A DNA stretch of 36,180 nucleotides. Origin: JACTMZ01 sp044359955. Lineage in GTDB: Bacteria; Verrucomicrobiota; Verrucomicrobiia; Chthoniobacterales; JACTMZ01. The stretch spans positions 1 through 36,180 of the forward strand of contig JBIKLF010000024.1 in NCBI GenBank assembly GCA_044359955.1, given 5' to 3'. A program made the position numbers and the translations under genes. The notes below the pieces were generated by a model. The model worked only from the letters and a program-made list of their open reading frames with translations. It ran no database searches and was not told where the DNA came from. This document shows, one piece after another, positions 16,096 through 23,563 of the stretch. Positions within the stretch are counted from its first letter, which is position 1; the number at the start of each line of letters is the position of its first letter.

Positions 16096-17499
16096 ATGAA
16101 CGAGTCCGGACTCGAAGCGGCCCTGCAGAAAATGGAATCGGCCGGCTTGTCCCCGGCCGCCAAGGCCAGTTTCACCCGCGCGTGGCGCCAAGCGGCCTCG
16201 GGCGAGGCCGGACTCCTGCCCGAGGACACCCTCGACCCGGCCGAAGGCGTTCCCGCATTGGCCGACATCCCGGCCGCAGCGCCCGATCCCGCCCTGCTCG
16301 ACAAACTCTGCGTGATCAAGTTGAACGGCGGACTCGGCACCGGCATGGGCTTGGAAAAAGCCAAGTCCCTCATTCCGGTCAAAGACGGACTCACCTTTCT
16401 CGACTTCATCGCCCGCCAGATCCTCGGGCTGCGCCGCACCCACGGCACGGCGGGTCCGCGCTTCCTGCTCATGGATAGCTTCAGCACGTCCGCCGACACG
16501 CTCGGCTACCTCGCGCGCTACCCCGACCTCTCGCCCGACGGCCCGCTCGACTTCCTGCAAAACAAAGTCCCGAAGCTCCACCCCGACACCCTCGAACCCG
16601 TGGCCTGGCCGGAAAACTCCGACCTCGAATGGTGCCCCCCCGGCCATGGGGATCTTTATCCCTCGCTGCTCGGATCGGGTTGGCTGCAACGCCTCGCCGA
16701 CGCGGGCGTCGAATACCTCTTCGTCTCCAACAGCGACAACCTCGGCGCCACGGTCGATCCCGCGCTCCTCGGCTACTTCGCCGCAAGCGGATTGTCCTTC
16801 CTCATGGAAGTCGCCGAACGCACGCCCTCGGATCGCAAAGGCGGACACCTCGCCCGCCGCCGCAGCGACGGCCGCTTGGTTCTGCGTGAAGTTGCCCAGT
16901 GCCTTGCCGACGACCTCGAAGCCTTTCAAGACATCGCCCGTCACCGCTACTTCAACACCAACAGCCTCTGGTTGCGCGTTTCCGACCTCCTCGCCGCGCT
17001 GGCAGAAAACGGAGGCGCGCTCCCTCTACCCCTGATCAAGAACACCAAAACCGTCGACCCGCGCAAGGCGTCCTCGCCCCCCGTGCTCCAACTCGAGAGC
17101 GCCATGGGTGCGGCCATCGAATGCTTCGCCGCCTCCGGCGCCATCTTGGTTCCACGCAACCGTTTCGCACCGGTCAAAGCCACCAGCGACCTCCTCGCCC
17201 TGCGCTCCGACGCCTACACGGTCACCACCGACCAACGCCTCGAGTTGGTGGCGGAGCGCCATGGCCTCCCGCCCGAAGTTTCGCTCGATGACCGCTACTA
17301 CAAATTGCTCGCCGGACTCGAAGCCGGTTTCGAACGCACCGCCCCTTCCCTCCGTCACTGCACCAAATTCAAAGTCGAAGGCCCCTGGCGCTTCGAGGAC
17401 GGCGTGGTCTGCCAAGGCACCGTGAAATTCACCAACCACAGCCCCCGCCCCGCCACCGCCCGCGCCGGCCACTACCAAGACGTCGCCACCGAACTATAA
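16096..17499 (+). CDS. UDPGP-family (eukaryote-type) UTP-sugar-1-phosphate uridylyltransferase
   Basis: 467-residue nucleotidyltransferase making a UDP-sugar, most likely UDP-glucose, from UTP and the sugar 1-phosphate. The signature KLNGGLGTGMG (75-85) followed by AKSLIPVKDGLTFLDF is that of the eukaryotic UGP2 family, not the bacterial GalU family. Further blocks: WCPPGHGDLYPSLLGSGWL, FVSNSDNLGA, FNTNSLWL and the C-terminal beta-helix part. Substrate choice between glucose and other hexose 1-phosphates cannot be read from sequence. It follows aspS by 8 bp. Confidence 0.88.
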   Translation: MNESGLEAALQKMESAGLSPAAKASFTRAWRQAASGEAGLLPEDTLDPAEGVPALADIPAAAPDPALLDKLCVIKLNGGLGTGMGLEKAKSLIPVKDGLTFLDFIARQILGLRRTHGTAGPRFLLMDSFSTSADTLGYLARYPDLSPDGPLDFLQNKVPKLHPDTLEPVAWPENSDLEWCPPGHGDLYPSLLGSGWLQRLADAGVEYLFVSNSDNLGATVDPALLGYFAASGLSFLMEVAERTPSDRKGGHLARRRSDGRLVLREVAQCLADDLEAFQDIARHRYFNTNSLWLRVSDLLAALAENGGALPLPLIKNTKTVDPRKASSPPVLQLESAMGAAIECFAASGAILVPRNRFAPVKATSDLLALRSDAYTVTTDQRLELVAERHGLPPEVSLDDRYYKLLAGLEAGFERTAPSLRHCTKFKVEGPWRFEDGVVCQGTVKFTNHSPRPATARAGHYQDVATEL

Positions 17500-17507
17500 G
17501 GCACCCA

Positions 17508-17610
17508 TCCACTCAGCTTTCAGGTTTGGTCGCAGGGACGACCTATCTGCACTTCATTCCGGTTCAAGTTTCAGCCCTCTCACCTCACTCAGGTTTCAAG
17601 TCTCAGCCTT
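17508..17610. repeat. Dispersed 'CACTCAGGTTTCAAG' repeats between convergent genes
   Basis: The space between the pyrophosphorylase stop and the sufE stop holds imperfect copies of the CTCAGGTTTCAA/CTCAGCC repeat (about 17509-17527, 17562-17575 and 17584-17610). Inside is a small hairpin GGTCG-CAGGGA-CGACC whose reverse strand begins with ATAG, possibly a decayed GTAG element. The sufE stop codon lies at the repeat edge. Confidence 0.55.
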
Positions 17611-18067
17611 CAGCATTTCCTTTCACCCTCTCCCGGTTCAACCACACTTTGCACGCACTCTTCATCCGCGTGAGAATATAGTAAACCGTCTGACTCCGCT
17701 GCCGGACCAACTGCGCGCCGACAATCCTCGGCACGAAATCCGCCGGCATTTCCATCACGTCTTCGATCGACGCGCCCTCAAACCCCTTGCACAAGATCGC
17801 CGTCATGGCCCGGGTCAACGTCTGCACCTGCGGACCCAGCGTGATCCTGAACCGCACCTTGCGGTCGGCATCCACGTCGAGAAACACCCCCACCGTATCG
17901 GTGCACTCCTCGTCCTTGCGCACGTCCTCAAGATCGAATGTCTCACCCTCCCGCGGCCCCTGCGCCGCCGCTTGATCGGCATAAGCAATCAAGGTCTCGC
18001 GCTTCTCCTCTTCGGGGAGCACCTCGAAGAGATCGATGATCTTCCGTAACTTTTCCGGGTAATTCAC
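17603..18067 (-). CDS. sufE: SufE-family cysteine desulfuration protein
   Basis: 154-residue sulfur-transfer protein that accepts persulfide sulfur from SufS for Fe-S cluster assembly. The acceptor cysteine is Cys55 in KDEECTDTVGVFLDV. The conserved C-terminal helix block MPADFVPRIVGAQLVRQRSQTVYYILTRMK is present, replacing the usual LSPSRGNGL... with a divergent version. No sufBCDS genes are nearby. Its 3' end runs into a dispersed repeat that supplies the TGA. Confidence 0.85.
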   Translation of the reverse strand: MNYPEKLRKIIDLFEVLPEEEKRETLIAYADQAAAQGPREGETFDLEDVRKDEECTDTVGVFLDVDADRKVRFRITLGPQVQTLTRAMTAILCKGFEGASIEDVMEMPADFVPRIVGAQLVRQRSQTVYYILTRMKSACKVWLNRERVKGNAEG

Positions 18068-18156
18068 GGCACCATTAAGATTTCTCCGCCGGCCAAAGGC
18101 GAGCCCAAGATGGACACCGCTTGGCCGCCGCAGCGGGACGGTGTAAGAAAACGCCG

Positions 18157-18519
18157 GTGAAACTTCTCCTCTGCCTCGCTCTCCTGCTGCCCTCCGCCGC
18201 CCTCGCCGGGGGACTCACCTGGGAAAAAACCGAAGTCGCCGTCGAATCACTCGAAGGCGGCGGCAAAGTGCCCGGTGAACTCCGCTTTACCAACACCTCC
18301 GACCAACCCATCCGCATCCGCGCCGTTCCCGCCTCGTGCGGATGCATCGCGGCCAAGCCCGAGAAACGCGACTACGCGCCGGGCGAAAGCGGCATCATTC
18401 CTTTCACCTACGCCCCGAAAAGAAAATGGGGCACGCACGCCTACCGCGTCTATGTCGTAACCAACGAACCCGGACGCCCCTACGAACTGCGCCTCGTCGT
18501 CACCGAAACCCGCCGCTGA
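18157..18519 (+). CDS. Exported DUF1573 protein
   Basis: About 120 residues. A signal peptide (VKLLLCLALLLPSAALA, cleavage before GGLTW) is followed by one DUF1573 Ig-like domain with the conserved ASCGC motif and the pattern APGESGIIPFTYAPKRKWG...VYVVTNEPG. DUF1573 proteins are common in Bacteroidetes and PVC bacteria; molecular function is unknown. The GTG start at 18157 places the signal peptide at the N-terminus; an in-frame TTG at 18121 is the alternative. Confidence 0.8.
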   Translation: MKLLLCLALLLPSAALAGGLTWEKTEVAVESLEGGGKVPGELRFTNTSDQPIRIRAVPASCGCIAAKPEKRDYAPGESGIIPFTYAPKRKWGTHAYRVYVVTNEPGRPYELRLVVTETRR

Positions 18520-18553
18520 CCGTGCCTCCGGCATCCTGCCGACGATCTCATAG

Positions 18554-18578
18554 GTAGGGACGAGCGGCCCGCTCGTCC
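18554..18578 (+). repeat. GTAG-hairpin (GGACGAGC family)
   Basis: GTAG (18554-18557) followed by GGACGAGC (18558-18565) / GCTCGTCC (18571-18578), an eight-pair stem that can extend by one pair, with a GC-rich loop. It is identical in its core to the copy at 20884-20908 and to the inverted copy at 28403-28427. It lies between the convergent DUF1573 and methyltransferase genes. Confidence 0.75.
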
Positions 18579-18620
18579 GTCCTTGATCCAACAAACATAT
18601 CGCGATTTCCCCCGCACCCC

Positions 18621-19205
18621 TCACGGCCTCAAGGTGAAAATATCCCAGTCCGAACCCGCACTCTCCTCCCACGGCACGATCCATTTATAGATCTTCTGTT
18701 CGCCAAAGTGGTCGAACCTCTCGCGCACCAACTCAACCGGTTTGGCCGCACCCATGTCGAACTCGTAGGAAATGATCCGCGCCCCGCGCTTGAGCCGTTG
18801 CAACTGCGGCATCAACCGCTCGTTCAGCCGCGGGGTCAGATAAAGAAACACCACGTCCGCCTGATCAAGATCGAGACCGAAAATGTCCGCCTGCCGGATT
18901 TCGACCAGACCTTCCACCCCGGCCGCGCGCGCCCGCTCCCGCGACTCGGCCACGCGTTTTGCGCTGATATCAACTCCCACCGCCTTTACCCCGTGAAGCT
19001 TGGCGGCCGCCACCACGATCCGCCCGTCGCCGCAGCCCAAATCATAGACCACGTCGCCGGGCATGATCTCCGCCATCTCGATCATGCGCTCGACCGCAGC
19101 CATCGGCGTGGGGACAAACCCCACGTCAGGCTTGCGCTCTGCATCCGCAGCACCCGCCCATACGATGCTTGCGCCAAGAAAGATGACCATCGCCCGGTTC
19201 CGCAT
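18621..19205 (-). CDS. Class I SAM-dependent methyltransferase with an N-terminal signal peptide or anchor
   Basis: 194 residues. The Rossmann methyltransferase core has motif I VVYDLGCGDGRIVVAAA, then GVDISAKRVAESRERAR, QADIFGLDLDQADVVFLYLTP and a basic strand. The VGFVPTPMAAVERM...DLGCGDGRI pattern resembles bacterial relatives of the FAM173/ATPSCKMT lysine methyltransferases. The start at 19205 is followed by a clear export-type N-terminus (MRNRAMVIFLGASIVWAGAADA). Either it is exported, which is odd for a SAM-dependent enzyme, or the segment is an uncleaved anchor. Substrate unknown. It is divergent from the L,D-transpeptidase gene. Confidence 0.8.
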   Translation of the reverse strand: MRNRAMVIFLGASIVWAGAADAERKPDVGFVPTPMAAVERMIEMAEIMPGDVVYDLGCGDGRIVVAAAKLHGVKAVGVDISAKRVAESRERARAAGVEGLVEIRQADIFGLDLDQADVVFLYLTPRLNERLMPQLQRLKRGARIISYEFDMGAAKPVELVRERFDHFGEQKIYKWIVPWEESAGSDWDIFTLRP

Positions 19206-19289
19206 GGCGTTCACTCTGCCAGCCGGCTCGGCCGGCACAAGCCCACGCTGATGATCCGATGCGTGTTGTCTGCCCGGGCAAGCTGCTCT

Positions 19290-20255
19290 ATGGAACAATC
19301 CGTGCACAAGGTCGTGTTATCGGCGTTCGCTCTTTATCCGTGTTTTGCGGATTTTTCCCGCGCGCTGGCCGCACCAGCTCCGTCGTCCTTCGAGCCCGCA
19401 CCTCTCGTCCTTGCCCCCGCAACCCCGCCGGAATTCCCCCTGCCGGAAAAATTCTCGGGCCAACCCCTGCCTGCGCCCCACGAGAAAGCTTTCCTCGTCG
19501 AGCAGGCTCTGCAGCTTGCTCCTCCTCCGACGAAGCCGGAGGACGAGCACAGCCAGCGCGCTCGAACGGCGGAACTCTTCACCGCCGTGGCGGACGGGAA
19601 TCTCGACAAAGTCATCGCCCTCTTGGCCGCCGGCGCCGAGGTCAACAGCCAGTTGCCGCACCCGGCCGACCCCGCTTTCGCTGCGCGCTTTCGTGACAGC
19701 TATCTGCACTATTTTGTCACCGTGGAGCAGGGGCTTACCCCGCTCATGCTCGCCGCCGGACGCGGAGACGCCGATATGTCGCGCCTTCTTCTTTCCCAAG
19801 GCGCATCACCGCTCGCTCGGACCAAACGCCATAAAACTTTCGCCCTCTGGCTGGCCGGCAAGGGCCAACACGTCGAGGTCATGCAATTGCTGCTCGGCGT
19901 CACCCCCCATTCGGAGGCCGCGCGCACCACGGTCGAAGTCGACCTCGCCGCTCAGACCGCCACCCGGACGCACGATAGCGTGCCCGGCACTGCGGTTCCC
20001 ATCTCGACCGGCCGCAAAGGTTTCCGCACCCCGGCCGGCACCTACGTCGTGACCGACAAACATCGCAAGTGGCGCTCCACCCTTTATCCCGCGGACATGC
20101 CTTATTTCATGCGGCTCAGCTGCGGAGATATCGGCTTTCATCAAGGCAATCTGCCCGGCTACCCCGCCTCCCATGGCTGCATCCGGATGCGCCGACAGGA
20201 CGCCGCCGAGTTTTTCAAAAAAGTGCCCGTCGGCACCAAGGTCGTGATCAAATAA
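19290..20255 (+). CDS. Ankyrin-repeat / L,D-transpeptidase (YkuD) fusion
   Basis: 321 residues. A hydrophobic N-terminus that may be a signal peptide (VVLSAFALYPCFADFSRALAAPA) and a Pro-rich linker are followed by two to three ankyrin-like repeats (about 90-200; LFTAVADGNLDKVIALLAAGAEVN, GLTPLMLAAGRGDADMSRLLLSQGA, GQHVEVMQLLL). A YkuD L,D-transpeptidase domain follows, with PISTGRKGFRTPAGTYVV and the catalytic SHGCIRM motif (Cys297). YkuD enzymes crosslink peptidoglycan or attach proteins to it; the ankyrin part would provide protein contacts. The last eight bases overlap the end of bioD (convergent). The ATG at 19290 is chosen because the frame upstream is antisense to the methyltransferase. 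Confidence 0.85.
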   Translation: MEQSVHKVVLSAFALYPCFADFSRALAAPAPSSFEPAPLVLAPATPPEFPLPEKFSGQPLPAPHEKAFLVEQALQLAPPPTKPEDEHSQRARTAELFTAVADGNLDKVIALLAAGAEVNSQLPHPADPAFAARFRDSYLHYFVTVEQGLTPLMLAAGRGDADMSRLLLSQGASPLARTKRHKTFALWLAGKGQHVEVMQLLLGVTPHSEAARTTVEVDLAAQTATRTHDSVPGTAVPISTGRKGFRTPAGTYVVTDKHRKWRSTLYPADMPYFMRLSCGDIGFHQGNLPGYPASHGCIRMRRQDAAEFFKKVPVGTKVVIK

Positions 20256-20868
20256 GCGCCGCCAGCGCCGTCTGCCCCCGCGCGATCTCCGCCAAAATCG
20301 GACAACCGCAACTCTCCTCCAAAATCGCACGGTTGGTCCGCGTCGCCTCGTCGGTTTGTCCATCCACGTCGTTCAAGATGATACCGGCCAGCGGAAGCCC
20401 TCGCCACCGGACACTTTCCAGAGTGAGCAACGTGTGATTAAGCGCACCGAGCTTGTTGCGGACGACCACGATCACCGGCCAGCCCAAATCCGCCGCAAAG
20501 TCCGCCAGCGTGCAGTCCTTGGCAACGGGCACCAACCAGCCGCCGGCTCCCTCGCAGAACACCTGCGTATGCCGCGCCGCCAGATCCCGCACCGCAGTCA
20601 GCGCGCGCGGCACATCCGCCGCCGGTTCACCGAGCATCTCGCAAGCCCTCGGCGCGGCCGGTGTTTTCAGCCACACAGGATTGATCGCGTCGAGAGTCTC
20701 CACGTGGTCCGAAGCCTGCGCGAGGATCTCGACATCCGTGCGCGGACCGCAACAAAACGGCTTGGCCCCGATAGCATCAACGCCCGCCGCCCGTGCCGCC
20801 CGCACCAGCAACGCCGTGACAAACGTCTTCCCACAATCCGTATCCGTTCCCGTCACAAAGTAATTCAT
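20248..20868 (-). CDS. bioD: Dethiobiotin synthetase
   Basis: ATP-dependent carboxylase closing the ureido ring of dethiobiotin, second-to-last step of biotin synthesis. P-loop GTDTDCGKT (7-15), the GAKPFCCG block, CEGAGGWLVPV and VVVRNKLGALNHTLLT are characteristic. 206 residues, slightly shorter than E. coli BioD. No other bio genes are in the window. The ATG overlaps the rsmE stop (ATGA), and the 3' end overlaps the transpeptidase gene by eight bases. Confidence 0.93.
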   Translation of the reverse strand: MNYFVTGTDTDCGKTFVTALLVRAARAAGVDAIGAKPFCCGPRTDVEILAQASDHVETLDAINPVWLKTPAAPRACEMLGEPAADVPRALTAVRDLAARHTQVFCEGAGGWLVPVAKDCTLADFAADLGWPVIVVVRNKLGALNHTLLTLESVRWRGLPLAGIILNDVDGQTDEATRTNRAILEESCGCPILAEIARGQTALAALI

Positions 20869-21647
20869 CCCTCACCCCCCAAGGTAGGGACGAGCGGCCC
20901 GCTCGTCCGCTGCAATCCTCCCACCCCACCATGCAACTGATGCCCCGCCGCACTCAACACATGCAAAGCCGCCGTCTCACTGCGCAGCACATGTTTCCCG
21001 AGATCAATCAGCACAAAACCGCATTCAACGGCCGTCCGCCTCTCCACCTCCGTCCAATCCCCTTCCGGTCCGATGGCAAAGGTCACCGCATCCGCGTCAC
21101 CCGCCAAAAAATCCCCCAGCCCCACACCCCCGACCTGCACCGCCGGAATCCCCTTCAATCCCTCCGGCGCAGCACGGAACGCCTCCGCCACACCACGCAC
21201 CGGAAAAATCTCCGGCAGCACCACATGCCCGCACTGCTTGGCCGCCTCGACCGTCACCTGCACCCACTTGGCGCGCCGCTTCTCCGCATCCGCCGCCGCA
21301 ATCTTGACCACACTCCGCTCCGCCGCCACCGGACGAATCGAAGCCGCCCCCAATTCCGTCGCCTTCTGCACCAGCCAGTCGAACCGCTCATTTTTGATCA
21401 GCGCCACAATCAAGTGGATCTCCGGCTTCATCCGCTCCTCCCGCCACTCGCGCAAAACTTTCGCCCGCACCACCCGCTTCCCGACCTCGCTCAATTCCGC
21501 CTGCGCCTCCCGCCCCGTCCCATCGAAAATTTCCACCCGATCCCCCACCCCCAAACGCAACACCTGCGTCGCATGCCGCGCCTCGGCATCCGGAAACACC
21601 ACGCCCTCGTCGCGCCACATCTCCCCGGGAATAAAAAAACGAGCCAT
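20865..21647 (-). CDS. rsmE: 16S rRNA m3U1498 methyltransferase, with a repeat-encoded C-terminal tail
   Basis: SPOUT-class enzyme methylating N3 of U1498 in 16S rRNA. It has an N-terminal PUA-like part (MARFFIPGEMW...HATQVLRLGVGDRVEIFDGTG) and the knotted domain with KNERFDWLVQKATELGA, FAIGPEGDW and LGKHVLRSETAALHVLSA. The ATG at 21647 gives the normal family start, although the frame is open to 21671. The family normally ends just after LSA; here a further tail of about 25 residues follows, and its RTSGPLVPT part is encoded by an inverted GTAG repeat (20884-20908). The stop overlaps the bioD start. Confidence 0.93.
   Translation of the reverse strand: MARFFIPGEMWRDEGVVFPDAEARHATQVLRLGVGDRVEIFDGTGREAQAELSEVGKRVVRAKVLREWREERMKPEIHLIVALIKNERFDWLVQKATELGAASIRPVAAERSVVKIAAADAEKRRAKWVQVTVEAAKQCGHVVLPEIFPVRGVAEAFRAAPEGLKGIPAVQVGGVGLGDFLAGDADAVTFAIGPEGDWTEVERRTAVECGFVLIDLGKHVLRSETAALHVLSAAGHQLHGGVGGLQRTSGPLVPTLGGEG
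20884..20908 (+). repeat. GTAG-hairpin inside the 3' end of rsmE
   Basis: GTAG (20884-20887) followed by GGACGAGC/GCTCGTCC arms. It is the same element as at 18554-18578, base for base over 25 positions. It lies antisense within the last codons of rsmE and contributes RTSGPLVPT to the protein. Confidence 0.8.
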
Positions 21648-21669
21648 GACAGTCAGTGCACTGCAGTCC

Positions 21670-21773
21670 AAGTGGCATCGGCATCTTGCCGATGACGACC
21701 CAAAAACACCGGAGGGAAGCCGGTGCCACTTTCTCGTCCCATCCGTGCCATCCGTGAAATCCGTGGTTGAAAT
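21670..21773. repeat. GTGGCATCGGCATC repeat with 'CCATCCGTG' tail, copy 1
   Basis: The outer arms AGTGGCA...TGCCACT enclose a small hairpin (CATCGGCATCTTGCCGATG). A tail follows with CCATCCGTGCCATCCGTGAA and AATCCGTGGTTGAAAT. The same layout, with tail bases almost unchanged, occurs at 26581-26687. A fragment of the tail in inverse orientation is seen at about 35851-35874. It lies between the rsmE start and the photolyase stop. Confidence 0.75.
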
Positions 21774-21790
21774 TTCCCCATGTTGTTTTT

Positions 21791-23191
21791 CTACCCCACC
21801 ATCTTAAACCGCCGCAAAGTCTCATCCCGCTCCGTCCCATGATCAACCATCGGCAACGGATACCCCGCCGCAATCGGCTTCCCATCCGTCGGCGCATCCA
21901 AGAAGCGCGCCGCCGCCACCCCAGCCAACTCCGGCACCCACTGCTTGATATATTTCCCTTCCGGATCAAAGCGCTTGGTCTGACTCCATGGATTCTGAAT
22001 GCGGAAATACGGCGCCGCATCGGCCCCCGTCCCCGCGCTCCACTGCCACCCGCCATTGTTGCTCGCGATCTCGCCGTCGATCAGCGTCTGCATGAAATAT
22101 TTTTCCCCCATCCGCCAATCCAAATGCAGATCCTTGGTCAGAAACATCGCCGTGATCATCCGCGCGCGGTTGTGCATGTAGCCCGTGGCATTCAGCTGCC
22201 GCATGGCCGCATCGACGATGGGAAAACCGGTCCGCCCCTCGCACCAGGTCCGGTATTTCTTTTCATCCTGATCCCATTCCATCCCGCGGTATTTCGCATT
22301 GAACTCATGCTCCAGCACCTCCGGATAGTGCCAGAGGATCTGAAAATAAAATTCCCGCCAAATCAGCTCGCTGATGAATTTCCACACGTTGTTGCGTCCG
22401 TCCGCATCGCCGCCCTCCGCCGCCGCCTTGGCCTTGTGGTAGACCTCGCGAATCGAGAGCAATCCATGACGCAAATCCTGCGACAAGCGCGACGTCCCAT
22501 CCACCCCCATCAAATCGCGCGCCGCGCCATAGTCGAAGACTGGCCCCTGCAAAAATTTCCTCAACCGCTCCCGCGCCGCCTTCTCGCCTGGCTCCACCCC
22601 GCCGGCGAACTCCTCCAATCCCCAGCGCGCCGGCGTGGGTAACGCCTCGCTCGCCACTCCCTCCGGCGTGCGCAACTTTTTCAGCGCCGGCCCCGCGGAC
22701 GGCTTGTCCAGTTTCGCCCAGGCCCGCGAATACGGCGTGAAGACCCGGAAATTGCCACCCGCGCCCGTCTTCACCTCATCCCGCTCGTGCATCGCCGCAT
22801 CTTGAAAAGTCCGCAACTCCCGCCCGTCCTCCGCCAACATTTTCGCCACCCGCTGCTCCATCCCGCGGCCGAACAAATCCGGGTCACGGTTGGTGAAGAC
22901 CGCCTCCGCCTTGGTCTCGCGCGCCAATTTGACCAACGCGGCCTCCGCCTCCCCCCCGCGCACGATGAGCCGGCTCCCGATGGCCCGCAAATTCCCGTCC
23001 AACGACGCCAACGACCCGCACAAAAACGTCTGCCGCGCCGCCCCCGTCCACCGATGCTCCTTCTTCCAATCGCTGACCACATAAACCGGCACCACCTCCT
23101 CCGCCTCCCGCGCCGCCGCCGCCAACGCCGTATTGTCCGTAATCCGAAAATCCCGCCGGAACCAATGGATGGCCGTTTTCATCCTGCTCAT
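21791..23191 (-). CDS. phrB: Class I (CPD) deoxyribodipyrimidine photolyase
   Basis: Light-driven repair of cyclobutane pyrimidine dimers. An N-terminal alpha/beta antenna domain (IHWFRRDFRITDNTAL) is followed by a helical FAD-binding domain with the hallmark blocks TSRLSQDLRHGLLSIR, SELIWREFYFQIL, TGFPIVDAAMRQLNATGYMHNRARMI, DWRMGEKYF and GEIASNNGGWQW. 466 residues. The ATG at 23191 lies five bases after a GGGAGG Shine-Dalgarno, better spaced than the ATG at 23194 and than that at 23182. CPD photolyase rather than cryptochrome is favoured by the intact FAD and Trp-rich region but is not proven. Confidence 0.92.
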   Translation of the reverse strand: MSRMKTAIHWFRRDFRITDNTALAAAAREAEEVVPVYVVSDWKKEHRWTGAARQTFLCGSLASLDGNLRAIGSRLIVRGGEAEAALVKLARETKAEAVFTNRDPDLFGRGMEQRVAKMLAEDGRELRTFQDAAMHERDEVKTGAGGNFRVFTPYSRAWAKLDKPSAGPALKKLRTPEGVASEALPTPARWGLEEFAGGVEPGEKAARERLRKFLQGPVFDYGAARDLMGVDGTSRLSQDLRHGLLSIREVYHKAKAAAEGGDADGRNNVWKFISELIWREFYFQILWHYPEVLEHEFNAKYRGMEWDQDEKKYRTWCEGRTGFPIVDAAMRQLNATGYMHNRARMITAMFLTKDLHLDWRMGEKYFMQTLIDGEIASNNGGWQWSAGTGADAAPYFRIQNPWSQTKRFDPEGKYIKQWVPELAGVAAARFLDAPTDGKPIAAGYPLPMVDHGTERDETLRRFKMVG

Positions 23192-23322
23192 CATGCCCTC
23201 CCGTGCGTCCCCGATCCAGCAATCCTGGAGGGCGGACGTCCCCGGCCGCCGAAAACAAAAGCCACCAATCTGCCATGTGCCCGCTTGAAGCAGCAATAGC
23301 CTGATTTATGCTGTGAGGCATC

Positions 23323-23499
23323 GTGAAGGCCGCAAAAGAAGACCAACCCGAAACACGGCACCCTCCGCAACAAGGCTGGAAACTACCGCCCGGCGCCAAA
23401 CTTGGGCAACCGCTGCTCCTCGAGGGCGAGTGGGACTTAGCCAGCCGCGACCACCTCGCACCCGCGGTCCCGCTTAAAACTTACAAACCTAAAACTTAA
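23323..23499 (+). CDS. Possible small protein, unknown (58 residues)
   Basis: A GTG start preceded by a GTGAGG stretch opens a 58-codon frame reading VKAAKEDQPETRHPP, then GWKLPPGAKLGQPLLLEGEWDLASRDHLAPAVP, and ending in LKTYKPKT. No family is recognised. The middle part has a protein-like mix of residues, but the last eight codons are supplied by the AT-rich CTTAAAACTTA repeat. It may be a genuine small gene ending in a repeat, or a remnant. Confidence 0.3.
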   Translation: MKAAKEDQPETRHPPQQGWKLPPGAKLGQPLLLEGEWDLASRDHLAPAVPLKTYKPKT

Positions 23500-23503
23500 A
23501 ACT
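23473..23503. repeat. AT-rich CTTAAAACTTA repeat before lpxI
   Basis: CTTAAAACTTACAAA is followed by CCTAAAACTTAAAACT. The same words appear, partly inverted, before lpxB (25358-25462). Its low GC stands out sharply from the surrounding sequence. Confidence 0.55.
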
Positions 23504-23563
23504 CTCCCCCTGCTCACCAAAAACTCTCGCGGTTATCCGCGCGCCCCCCGAGAATTCCACCCG

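Larger units (their letters stand above)
23195..23563. other. Gap between photolyase and lpxI: one possible small ORF and a repeat
   Basis: Divergent promoter region without a certain gene. It contains a GGCGG...CCGCC palindrome (about 23230-23250, GGCGGACGTCCCCGGCCGCC), a short plus-strand ORF (23323-23499, listed separately) and an AT-rich CTTAAAACTTA repeat (23473-23503). Nothing else was recognised. Confidence 0.5.
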
